From positions 257,463 to 321,462 of the forward strand of contig NZ_FOBV01000006.1 of NCBI RefSeq assembly GCF_900109935.1: 64,000 bases of DNA, written 5' to 3'. The notes under the pieces are model-generated. The model ran no database searches and was not told where the DNA came from. It saw only the letters and a program-made list of their open reading frames with translations. This document shows positions 7,823 to 15,811 of this stretch, piece after piece. The number at the start of each line of letters is the position of its first letter. Position 1 is the stretch's first letter. A program made the position numbers and the translations under genes. The DNA is from Chryseobacterium taichungense (lineage in GTDB: Bacteria; Bacteroidota; Bacteroidia; Flavobacteriales; Weeksellaceae).

Positions 7823-9065
7823 ATGCTTGTTCTTTTTCTTTTTTAATAAATTCTGCAAGATTTTTTATCGCAGTATCATGTATTCTTACAAAAGTATTTT
7901 TTTTGTCCCATACATAACCCGCGAGTACCGCACAGATTTTTCGTTTTACATCTGGATTTTCCGGTTGATGAAAAAATAATTCCTGAAGATTCCCGGTATA
8001 CCATTCTTTTACATAGGTTGTGAAAACATCAACGCCGTATAAAATGTAGTCCGAATATTCTTTTTGCCAGTCGATTTTTTCGCCATTCAGTTGTCTTAAG
8101 GCTAATTTTGCCGCCAGCATTCCTGATTCTGTTGCAAAAGCCATCCCCGAAGAAAAAACAGGATCAAGAAATTCCGAAGCATTTCCCGTTAAAGCAAAAC
8201 CGTCTCCAAAAAGGCTTTTTACTGAGCAGGAGTAATCTTTCAAATGCTTTGGTTCAAAAAGAAACTCTACATCCCCAAAACGTTTTACATAATAATCCGA
8301 AAGAGAAATGGCTTTTCTTAACGCTTCTGCAGTATCACCATTTTCAGATAGTTTATCAATAAATTCAGTCGGCCCTACAATTCCTACACTCGTATTTCCG
8401 TTGGAAAAAGGAATTACCCAAAGCCAGACTTCCGTTTCAATGATATCAAAAGAGATCAATGTTCCTTCCGTGCCTTCTTCTCGGTTGATATCTTTTACGT
8501 GAGAAAAAATGGCGGAGTGGGGAGATAATTTTGAAGGTTTTTCTAAGTCTAAAAGTCTAGGCAACACTCTTCCGTAACCACTTGAGTCAATCACGAATTT
8601 AGCGTGTATTTCTTTTGTTTCTCCGTTTTTGTTTTTTACGGTAGTTACAGAATCTGTTCCATTGAATTCAATACCGATAACTTCCGTTTCAAATTCAAGA
8701 TCAATTCCTTTTCTGATCACTTCCTGAGCAAGAACATCGTCAAAATCTGCTCTGGGAACCTGCCAGGTCCAGTCCCAGCCTTCTCCGAATTTATTACTGA
8801 AATCAAAAATGCAGACTTCATCGCCTCTTAAAAAACGTGCTCCCAGTTTCTTTTCAAAACCCATTTTATCAAGCGCAGGAAATAATCCTGCTTCATCAAA
8901 ATGATCCATAACACGCGGAATAAGGCTTTCCCCGACAACCAGTCTCGGAAATTTCGTCTTTTCAACAACTTTTACGTTGACGTTGTTCTTCTTTAAATAT
9001 GAAGAAGATACGCATCCGGACGGGCCGGCGCCGATTACAAGTACGTCAACAAACTCTTTGCTCAT
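7821..9065 (-). CDS. Flavin-dependent halogenase-like FAD oxidoreductase
   Basis: The 414-residue protein has a Rossmann FAD site at the N-terminus (VIGAGPSG, residues 10-17), then FPRLVVGESLIPR (39-51) and GFEKKLGARF (69-78). The signature WLWVIP is at residues 214-219. This WxWxIP motif, together with a Lys (K72 or K73) in the KxGA context, is the mark of flavin-dependent halogenases, especially those acting on phenols. Chlorinated flexirubins are known from flavobacteria, so chlorination of the phenolic polyene end is plausible. Hydroxylation by a related monooxygenase is the alternative. It is transcribed against its neighbours and diverges from the tyrosine ammonia-lyase. Confidence 0.82.
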   Translation of the reverse strand: MSKEFVDVLVIGAGPSGCVSSSYLKKNNVNVKVVEKTKFPRLVVGESLIPRVMDHFDEAGLFPALDKMGFEKKLGARFLRGDEVCIFDFSNKFGEGWDWTWQVPRADFDDVLAQEVIRKGIDLEFETEVIGIEFNGTDSVTTVKNKNGETKEIHAKFVIDSSGYGRVLPRLLDLEKPSKLSPHSAIFSHVKDINREEGTEGTLISFDIIETEVWLWVIPFSNGNTSVGIVGPTEFIDKLSENGDTAEALRKAISLSDYYVKRFGDVEFLFEPKHLKDYSCSVKSLFGDGFALTGNASEFLDPVFSSGMAFATESGMLAAKLALRQLNGEKIDWQKEYSDYILYGVDVFTTYVKEWYTGNLQELFFHQPENPDVKRKICAVLAGYVWDKKNTFVRIHDTAIKNLAEFIKKEKEQA

Positions 9066-9094
9066 CTTTGATTTTTTATTTTATAAATAACTTC

Positions 9095-9102
9095 TATCTT
9101 TG
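9095..9102 (+). promoter_or_regulatory. Promoter element for the lyase-ketosynthase run
   Basis: TATCTTTG matches TAnnTTTG. A TTG at 9068-9070 lies 24 bases upstream, slightly longer than the usual -33/-7 spacing. It is 61 bases before the lyase ATG and faces into the plus-strand pigment genes. Confidence 0.5.
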
Positions 9103-9163
9103 CCGCAAAATTAATGACAATTAATTAATAATAACAAAATTATCATATTATTACTTTTAATTA

Positions 9164-10684
9164 ATGAAAATAAATAGCTTTTTAGAACTGAAAGACTTTA
9201 AAAAAGTCATTATTGAAAAAGAAAAAATTGAACTCGATGAAACGCTTCTTACCAGAGTGGATGAAAGTTTTCAGTTTTTGAAAGAGTTTTCAAAGAATAA
9301 AGTAATATATGGTGTGAATACCGGTTTTGGACCGATGGCACAGTTCAAAATCAGTGATGAAGATACGCATCAGCTTCAGTATAATCTGATCAGAAGCCAT
9401 TCTTCCGGTATGGGAAATCCGCTTCCGGCTGACGAGGCAAAAGCTTGTATGCTGGCACGATTGAATACATTATCTCTGGGGAAATCTGGAGTGCATCATT
9501 CTGTTGTGAAACTACTTAAAGAGTTAATAAACAGAGATATTACGCCGTTGATTTTCGAACACGGGGGTGTCGGGGCAAGCGGAGATTTGGTACAATTGGC
9601 TCACCTGGCTTTGGTTTTAATCGGTGAAGGTGAAGTTTTTTATAAAGGTGAAAGAAAACCGACCAAGGAAGTTTTCGAAATTGAGGGTTTAGAACCGATC
9701 CATGTTGAAATACGTGAAGGCCTGGCTTTAATGAACGGAACTTCTGTGATGTCAGGAATTGGTGTTGTTAATGCTCATAAAGCCAATCAATTAACTGATA
9801 TTTCTGTTAAATTATCATGTGCTATTAATGAAATTGTTCAGGCGTATGATGATCATTTGTCGGAAGTTTTAAATGGAACAAAACTTCACGCAGGACAGCA
9901 GAAAATTGCAGAAAAAATGCGTGCCCACTTGTCTGATAGTAAATTAATCAGAAAAAGAGCAGATCATTTATATACCCACTTTGAAGAGCAGGAAAAAGTT
10001 TTCAAAGAAAAAGTTCAGGAATATTACTCTTTACGATGCGTTCCACAGATTTTAGGACCTGTTTTAGATACGCTTGAGTATACGGAAAAAGTATTGGAGA
10101 ATGAGATCAATTCAGCGAATGATAATCCGATTATTAACGTTGAAGATCAGCATGTTTATCATGGAGGAAACTTTCACGGAGATTATATTTCCTTGGAAAT
10201 GGATAAACTGAAAATTGTTGTTACCAAACTGACAATGTTGGCAGAAAGGCAATTGAATTATCTTTTAAATTCTAAAATCAATGAAATTTTACCGCCTTTT
10301 GTAAATTTGGGTAAATTAGGCTTTAATTTCGGGATGCAGGGTGTTCAGTTTACGGCAACTTCTACGACGGCCGAAAGTCAGATGCTGTCAAATTCCATGT
10401 ATGTTCACAGTATTCCTAATAATAATGATAATCAGGATATTGTAAGCATGGGGACAAATGCAGCTGTGATCTGTAGAAAAGTTATTGAAAATGCTTTTGA
10501 AGTGCTGACGATTGAAGCGATTACCATTGTTCAGGCGATTGAATATCTTGGTTTTCAGGATAAAGTTTCGACCGCAACGAAGGAATTGTATGACGAAATA
10601 AGAAGCATCATTCCGGCATTTTCCAATGATATGGTGATGTATCCGTATCTGGAAGAGGTGAAAAAATATTTAAAGACCATGTAA
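9164..10684 (+). CDS. Tyrosine ammonia-lyase (HAL/PAL family)
   Basis: This enzyme removes ammonia from L-tyrosine to give 4-coumarate. The 506-residue sequence carries the Ala-Ser-Gly triad at 138-140 (GGVGASGDL) that cyclises to the MIO cofactor, the YGVNTGFGPMAQ motif at 49-60, and RSHSSG with His79 at the substrate-selectivity position. A His there favours tyrosine over phenylalanine. Long stretches match, from memory, the well-studied Flavobacterium johnsoniae enzyme (for example YHGGNFHGDYISLEMDKLK and SMGTNAAVI). It is the first gene of the plus-strand run with ketoreductase, ketosynthase and ACP, and so supplies the aromatic starter for flexirubin. Confidence 0.95.
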   Translation: MKINSFLELKDFKKVIIEKEKIELDETLLTRVDESFQFLKEFSKNKVIYGVNTGFGPMAQFKISDEDTHQLQYNLIRSHSSGMGNPLPADEAKACMLARLNTLSLGKSGVHHSVVKLLKELINRDITPLIFEHGGVGASGDLVQLAHLALVLIGEGEVFYKGERKPTKEVFEIEGLEPIHVEIREGLALMNGTSVMSGIGVVNAHKANQLTDISVKLSCAINEIVQAYDDHLSEVLNGTKLHAGQQKIAEKMRAHLSDSKLIRKRADHLYTHFEEQEKVFKEKVQEYYSLRCVPQILGPVLDTLEYTEKVLENEINSANDNPIINVEDQHVYHGGNFHGDYISLEMDKLKIVVTKLTMLAERQLNYLLNSKINEILPPFVNLGKLGFNFGMQGVQFTATSTTAESQMLSNSMYVHSIPNNNDNQDIVSMGTNAAVICRKVIENAFEVLTIEAITIVQAIEYLGFQDKVSTATKELYDEIRSIIPAFSNDMVMYPYLEEVKKYLKTM

Positions 10685-10755
10685 TTTTTAACTGAGATCA
10701 GTTGTCTTTTAAATAATATAAAATTAAAAACAAAAACTAACATATAACGCAACAC

Positions 10756-11487
10756 ATGAAATGTGCAATCATCACAGGTGGCTCTAGGGGAATTGGAAGG
10801 GCAATCTGTATAAAACTGGCAGAAGAAAAAAATTATCATATTCTGATAAATTATACTTCAAACGAAGCAGCAGCAAAGGAAACATTGGCTAAAGTTGAAG
10901 AATTGGACTCTACAGGCGAGATCCTGAAATTTGATGTAGGAAATGCAGAGGAAACCCAAAAAGTTTTAACAGAGTGGCAGGAAAACAATCCAAAAGCAAT
11001 TGTAGAAGTTATTGTAAATAATGCCGGAATTACCAGAGACGGATTGTTCATGTGGATGCCAAGTGAGGATTGGAACGCTGTGATTAACACCAGTTTAAAT
11101 GGCTTTTTCAATGTGACCAATTTCTTTATTCAAAAACTGTTGCGTAATAAATACGGCAGAATCATCAATATGGTTTCTGTTTCCGGAGTAAAGGGAACAG
11201 CAGGACAAACCAATTATTCTGCGGCAAAAGGGGCTTTGGTCGGTGCTACAAAAGCGTTGGCACAGGAAGTGGCAAAAAGAAATATCACCGTAAATGCGGT
11301 AGCTCCGGGATTCATTAAAACAGATATGACCCAGGAATTCAATGAAGATGAATTAAAGGTGATGATTCCTGCTAACAGATTTGGTGAAGCAGAAGAAGTT
11401 GCTGATCTGGTTGCATTCTTAGCTTCAAAAAAATCATCGTACATTACCGGTGAAGTAATTAATATTAACGGAGGAATCTACTCGTAA
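10756..11487 (+). CDS. FabG-type 3-oxoacyl-ACP reductase (polyene ketoreductase)
   Basis: This 243-residue short-chain dehydrogenase probably reduces the beta-keto group after each elongation, using NADPH. It has the cofactor loop TGGSRGIG (residues 7-14), NNAGITRDG, and the catalytic Tyr154 and Lys158 in NYSAAKGALVG. It ends with the family-typical YITGEVININGG. It is the only ketoreductase seen in the locus, so it presumably serves every ketosynthase here. It lies 71 bases after the lyase, and an inverted repeat separates it from the following ketosynthase. Confidence 0.93.
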   Translation: MKCAIITGGSRGIGRAICIKLAEEKNYHILINYTSNEAAAKETLAKVEELDSTGEILKFDVGNAEETQKVLTEWQENNPKAIVEVIVNNAGITRDGLFMWMPSEDWNAVINTSLNGFFNVTNFFIQKLLRNKYGRIINMVSVSGVKGTAGQTNYSAAKGALVGATKALAQEVAKRNITVNAVAPGFIKTDMTQEFNEDELKVMIPANRFGEAEEVADLVAFLASKKSSYITGEVININGGIYS

Positions 11488-11489
11488 AT

Positions 11490-11615
11490 AGTATAACAAT
11501 GTAACAGTCTAACAACGTAACAATCAAAATGTTTAAAATACAATCCCGTTTACTAGAGGATTAGATTAAAAATTGTTACAAAATTGTTACACTATTACAT
11601 TGGTAAATTGTTACA
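11490..11615. repeat. Palindromic TAACAATGTA-type repeat, copy 1
   Basis: The left part (11490-11525) is built of TAACAATGTA-like units; the right part (about 11570-11615) carries the inverted form (TTGTTACATTG-like units). The arms can pair around a 45-base spacer. The repeat fills the gap between the ketoreductase and ketosynthase genes. Confidence 0.7.
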
Positions 11616-11623
11616 TTTAATAC

Positions 11624-12844
11624 ATGGAAAATAGGGTTGTCATTACCGGAATGGGAATTTATTCCTGCATCGGAACTTCTTTGGAAGAGGTGAAAGAATC
11701 TTTATTTCAGGGAAAATCCGGTATTTATTTAGTGGATGAAAGAAAAGAGTTTGGTTTCAGGTCCGGATTAACGGGTGTGGTTCCAAGACCGGATTTAAAG
11801 AATCTTTTGAGCCGCAGACAGCGTGTAAGCATGGGCGAGGAAAGCGAATATGCATACGTTGCAACACTTGATGCTTTAAAGCAGGCAAATATAGACCAGG
11901 AATTTTTAGACCGGCACGAAGTCGGAATTTTATACGGAAACGACAGTGTTTCTCAGGCAGTTGTTGAATCTATCGACATTGCAAGAGAGAAAAAAGATAC
12001 TACTTTAATGGGCTCAGGAGCGATTTTCAAATCCATGAACTCTACCGTAACGATGAATCTTTCCACCATTTTTAAATTGAGAGGGATCAATTTGACCATC
12101 AGTGCGGCGTGTGCGAGCGGTTCTCATTCTTTAGGACTGGCTTTCATGATGATTAAAAACGGCTTTCAGGATATGATTGTGTGTGGAGGCGCACAGGAAA
12201 CCAACAAATATTCCATGGCAAGCTTTGATGGATTGGGCGTTTTTTCTGTAAGAGAAGATGAGCCTACAAAAGCTTCGCGGCCTTTCGATTCCGGGAGAGA
12301 CGGTTTGATTCCAAGCGGAGGCGCAGCAACCTTAATTGTCGAAAGTCTTGAATCTGCACAGAAAAGAGGTGCCAATATTATTGCAGAGATTGTTGGTTAC
12401 GGTTTTTCTTCAAACGGTGGTCATATTTCAACACCGAATGTTGACGGCCCGGCTTTGGCAATGGACAGAGCTTTGAAACAGTCAGGTTTAACGGCAAAAG
12501 AGATTGATTATATTAATGCACATGCGACTTCTACGCCAATCGGTGATGCCAATGAAGCAAAAGCGATTTATGAAATCTTTGGTAATGAAGTTCCGGTGAG
12601 TTCTACAAAATCAATGACAGGCCATGAATGCTGGATGGCAGGAGCCAGTGAGGTTATTTATTCTATTCTAATGATGCAGAATGATTTTATTGCACCGAAT
12701 ATTAATCTGGAAAATCCTGACGATGAAGCAAAAAAGATAAATTTGATCGCTGAAACAAAAAGTCAAAAAATTGACGTATTTTTGTCGAATTCTTTCGGAT
12801 TTGGGGGAACCAATTCCGCATTAATCGTTAAAAAATTTAATTAA
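11624..12844 (+). CDS. Beta-ketoacyl-ACP synthase (polyene ketosynthase 1)
   Basis: This 406-residue KAS I/II-type condensing enzyme adds malonyl units to the growing chain. The full catalytic triad is present: Cys163 in AACASGSHSLG, His in NAHATSTPIGD and His in SMTGHECWMAG. The C-terminal glycine-rich LSNSFGFGGTNSALI is also typical. It is followed four bases later by an acyl carrier protein gene, so the two are almost certainly translated together as a ketosynthase-carrier pair. Its homologues in aryl-polyene loci build the conjugated chain. Confidence 0.94.
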   Translation: MENRVVITGMGIYSCIGTSLEEVKESLFQGKSGIYLVDERKEFGFRSGLTGVVPRPDLKNLLSRRQRVSMGEESEYAYVATLDALKQANIDQEFLDRHEVGILYGNDSVSQAVVESIDIAREKKDTTLMGSGAIFKSMNSTVTMNLSTIFKLRGINLTISAACASGSHSLGLAFMMIKNGFQDMIVCGGAQETNKYSMASFDGLGVFSVREDEPTKASRPFDSGRDGLIPSGGAATLIVESLESAQKRGANIIAEIVGYGFSSNGGHISTPNVDGPALAMDRALKQSGLTAKEIDYINAHATSTPIGDANEAKAIYEIFGNEVPVSSTKSMTGHECWMAGASEVIYSILMMQNDFIAPNINLENPDDEAKKINLIAETKSQKIDVFLSNSFGFGGTNSALIVKKFN

Positions 12845-12848
12845 AAAC

Positions 12849-13103
12849 ATGGAAAGGGAAAAAATTGTTGCGATCGTCAACGACTTTTTAGTCAATGAAT
12901 TCGAAGTAGACGGCGATGAGATCAGCAATGATGCAAATCTGAAAACAACACTGGGCTTAGACAGCTTAGATTATATCGATATGGTAGTCGTGATCGAATC
13001 CAATTTCGGGGTAAAATTAGGCGAGGCAGATTTTAAAAAAATGGTCACGTTTGATGATTTCTATTCGACTATTGAAAATAAAATCATTGAAAAAAACGCA
13101 TAA
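12849..13103 (+). CDS. Acyl carrier protein 1
   Basis: This 84-residue acidic carrier protein has the phosphopantetheine attachment motif LGLDSLDYIDMVV, with Ser39 as the modified residue. It tethers the starter and the growing polyene. It starts four bases after the ketosynthase stop codon. A second ACP with a GLGLDSIDAL motif is encoded at 28338-28595, so each half of the locus has its own carrier. Confidence 0.94.
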   Translation: MEREKIVAIVNDFLVNEFEVDGDEISNDANLKTTLGLDSLDYIDMVVVIESNFGVKLGEADFKKMVTFDDFYSTIENKIIEKNA

Positions 13104-13110
13104 AATAATC

Positions 13111-13187
13111 TAACAATACATCAATCTGTAATTTATCAATGTTAAATATTGTTACATTGTTAGAATGATACATTGCTAAATTAATGT
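13111..13187. repeat. Palindromic TAACAATGTA-type repeat, copy 2
   Basis: The left arm TAACAATACATCAATCTGTA and the inverted right arm (ATTGTTACATTGTTAG...) form an imperfect hairpin. It occupies the whole gap between the ACP and acyltransferase genes and resembles copies at 11490, 28265 and 28607. Confidence 0.7.
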
Positions 13188-13188
13188 T

Positions 13189-14073
13189 ATGAACAAGTGG
13201 AAAGGTAAATCTAAAGGGACGATTTTGGGCTACAGAATATTCGTCTGGTGTATTAGAAATATTGGAATCCGGAGTTCATATGTTGTGCTTTATTTCGTAG
13301 CGGCCTATTATTTTATCTTTGAAAAAAAGAGTAACCGGTATATTTCATATTACTTCACAAAAAGACTGCACTATAGTTTCTGGAAAACCAAGATTTCTGT
13401 ATTTAAAAGTTATTTTACTTTTGGAAAGGTTCTTATCGACAAAACCGCAATTTCAGCTGGTTTAAGAGAAAATTATACCTATGAATTTGATGGAATTGAA
13501 AATCTCAGGAATCTTTTAGCCGAAAAAAAAGGTGGTGTGCTTATCAGTGCACATATCGGAAACTTTGAAATTGCAGAACATTTTTTTGCCGATATCGATT
13601 TTGATACTCAGATTAATTTAGTGACAACAGATCAGGAAGTGACGGTCATAAAGGAGTATCTTGAAAGTGTTTCCGTAAAAGAAAGCACAGTGAAATTCAT
13701 TTATGTAAAAGATGATATGTCGCATATCTTCGAAATTAATGAAGCGCTATCCAAAAATGAGCTCATCTGTTTCACCGGCGACCGTTATTTTGAAGGATCT
13801 AAATTTTTAGAAGGAAATTTATTGGGAAAAACGGCGAAATTTCCGGCCGGCCCGTTTCTTATTGCTTCAAGATTGAGTGTTCCTGTGGTATATGTATACG
13901 TGATGAAAGAGAAAAATCTGCATTATCATTTGTATGCAAAAGTCGCACAGAATGTGAAAAAACGCGATGCCCAGGGACTTTTAAATTCGTACACTGAAAA
14001 TCTGGAATCCATGATTAAAAAATATCCGCTTCAATGGTTCAATTATTTTGATTTTTGGGATGATATTGATTAA
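13189..14073 (+). CDS. LpxL/HtrB-like acyltransferase
   Basis: The 294-residue protein belongs to the lipid A lauroyl-type acyltransferase family. It has an N-terminal hydrophobic anchor (about residues 28-45) and the HX4E catalytic motif at His122-Glu127 (AHIGNFE). Further conserved parts are CFTGDRYFEGSKFLEG and AKFPAGPFLIASRL. In aryl-polyene loci such an enzyme is thought to transfer the finished polyene to a lipid or resorcinol hydroxyl. Here the acceptor could be the DarA/DarB dialkylresorcinol, giving the flexirubin ester; this is inference. A role in ordinary lipid A acylation is the alternative. Confidence 0.82.
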   Translation: MNKWKGKSKGTILGYRIFVWCIRNIGIRSSYVVLYFVAAYYFIFEKKSNRYISYYFTKRLHYSFWKTKISVFKSYFTFGKVLIDKTAISAGLRENYTYEFDGIENLRNLLAEKKGGVLISAHIGNFEIAEHFFADIDFDTQINLVTTDQEVTVIKEYLESVSVKESTVKFIYVKDDMSHIFEINEALSKNELICFTGDRYFEGSKFLEGNLLGKTAKFPAGPFLIASRLSVPVVYVYVMKEKNLHYHLYAKVAQNVKKRDAQGLLNSYTENLESMIKKYPLQWFNYFDFWDDID

Positions 14074-14149
14074 ATTTCCTACTTTTACTTCCGTAAAAAC
14101 TAATATTTAACTCAAATATTAAGGTTTAGAATTATTATTTGGTTGAGTG

Positions 14150-14222
14150 TCGTGATTGCTCCGCATCGTTTGTCATTCCGCAGGAACCTGAAACAATGTT
14201 GAGATGCTTTCAACATGACAGA
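14150..14222. repeat. Dispersed TGTCATTCCGCAGGAA-type repeat
   Basis: The segment contains GTCATTCCGCAGGAACCTG and, further right, GTTGAGATGCTTTCAACATGACA, a palindromic stretch that restores the TGTCA end. The same TGTCATTC(T/C)G family recurs at 15820, 25909 and inside the gene at 29798. No mobility gene is present, so it is a non-autonomous interspersed element. Confidence 0.55.
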
Positions 14223-14272
14223 AAACAATTGATTCTAAATTCTTAGCTTTAAAAGAAAACCCATCTTCTCCT

Positions 14273-15811
14273 TTGAAAAAACAATTTGACATACTTGTAA
14301 TCGGCAGCGGATTGGGAGGTCTTGTTTCGGCTCTTATTTTAGCGAAAGAAGGTCGGAACGTTTGTGTTCTGGAAAAAAATAACCAATACGGAGGAAATCT
14401 ACAGACTTTCTCCAGGGATAAGCTGATTTTCGATACAGGAGTTCACTATTTAGGTGGCCTCTCGGAAGGGCAGAATCTTTACCAGTTTTTTTCCTATCTG
14501 GATATCATAGATGAGCTGAAGCTGCAGAAGATGGATGAGGACGGATATGATAAAATTACTTTCGGAGATGATGAAATCGAATATCCTCACGCACAGGGTT
14601 TTGAAAATTTTGTAAAGCAATTATCCGTATATTTCCCGGAGGAAAAAGAAAATCTGGAAAACTACTGTGAAGAAATTCAACGGGTTTGCAGCCAGTTTCC
14701 GAGGTATAATGTTGTTGGAAAAGATCATTACAATGAAGAAATTCTCCACTTAAATACCAAAAGATTTATTGAATCGATTACCCCAAACGAGAAATTGCAG
14801 GCCGTGTTATTAGGTTCCAATTTTTTATATGCCGGTGATTCGGAAAATGTGCCTTTTTATGTGCATGCGCTGACGGTCAATTCCTATATTCAAAGTGCTT
14901 ACAAATGTATAAATGGGGGGAGCCAGATCTCAAAATTACTCATTCGCAAACTTCGTGAACACGGTGCTGAGGTTCACAAACACGCTGAGGTTTCAGAATT
15001 TATCTTTAATGAAAATAATATTTTAACGGGTGTCAGAACAAACGCAAGGAAAGAATATTTTGCAGAAAAGTTTATTTCCAATATAGAAATTCGTTCAACA
15101 ATAAAATTGATTGGTGAAGATCGTTTAAAAAAGTCATTTTTAAACCGGATACTGAGTTGGGATCCCGGCCCTTCATGTTTTAGTGTGTATTTTGTTCTGA
15201 AACCTAAGAAAATTCGCAATTTCAATTATAATATTTATCATTTTTCATCTGAAGAAATGATTTGGAATGCCTATCAGTATAATAAAAATGAATGGCCGCA
15301 AACTTATATGCTGTCTTCTACCCGGTCGAAGCATGATACTGAATTTGCAGAAAGTCTCACTGCCATTTCTTATATGGATTTTGAAGAAGTAAAAGAATGG
15401 GAAAATACATTTAATACGGTTACAGATGAACAGAAAAGGGGAGAATTATATGATCTTTTTAAAGCAGAGAAAGCAGAAAAAATGATAACTGCACTGGAAA
15501 AGAAAATTCCTGATTTAAGAGATTGTATTAAAAGGATTTATACATCTTCACCGCTGTCATACCGCGATTACATCGGAAGCGTCAACGGAAATATGTACGG
15601 CTACAGCAAAAGCTCCGAAAATCCTCTGAAAACAATGGTTTCTCCAAGAACCAAAATTGATAATCTGTTTCTTACAGGACAATCTGTTAATATGCACGGT
15701 ATTTTGGGTTGTACCATTGGTGCATTCAATACCTGTGCAGAGATTGTAGGGAAAGAGCTGATAGATAAAAGATTAACCCAATTTATTAACAAAAATAAAA
15801 GTGAGAAATAA
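14273..15811 (+). CDS. CrtI/carotenoid-isomerase-like FAD oxidoreductase
   Basis: The 512-residue protein starts with the dinucleotide-binding fold ILVIGSGLGGLVSALILAKE (about residues 6-25) and has GVHYLGG shortly after. It closes with LFLTGQSVNMHGILGCTIGA, typical of phytoene desaturase and retinol-saturase relatives. In this locus it could oxidise or isomerise the polyene; the exact reaction is not known. The start is TTG at 14273: an in-frame stop lies at 14216-14218 and no ATG lies between, while the FAD fold begins at once after this TTG. It overlaps the next gene by 11 bases, taking that gene's GTG start. Confidence 0.85.
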   Translation: MKKQFDILVIGSGLGGLVSALILAKEGRNVCVLEKNNQYGGNLQTFSRDKLIFDTGVHYLGGLSEGQNLYQFFSYLDIIDELKLQKMDEDGYDKITFGDDEIEYPHAQGFENFVKQLSVYFPEEKENLENYCEEIQRVCSQFPRYNVVGKDHYNEEILHLNTKRFIESITPNEKLQAVLLGSNFLYAGDSENVPFYVHALTVNSYIQSAYKCINGGSQISKLLIRKLREHGAEVHKHAEVSEFIFNENNILTGVRTNARKEYFAEKFISNIEIRSTIKLIGEDRLKKSFLNRILSWDPGPSCFSVYFVLKPKKIRNFNYNIYHFSSEEMIWNAYQYNKNEWPQTYMLSSTRSKHDTEFAESLTAISYMDFEEVKEWENTFNTVTDEQKRGELYDLFKAEKAEKMITALEKKIPDLRDCIKRIYTSSPLSYRDYIGSVNGNMYGYSKSSENPLKTMVSPRTKIDNLFLTGQSVNMHGILGCTIGAFNTCAEIVGKELIDKRLTQFINKNKSEK

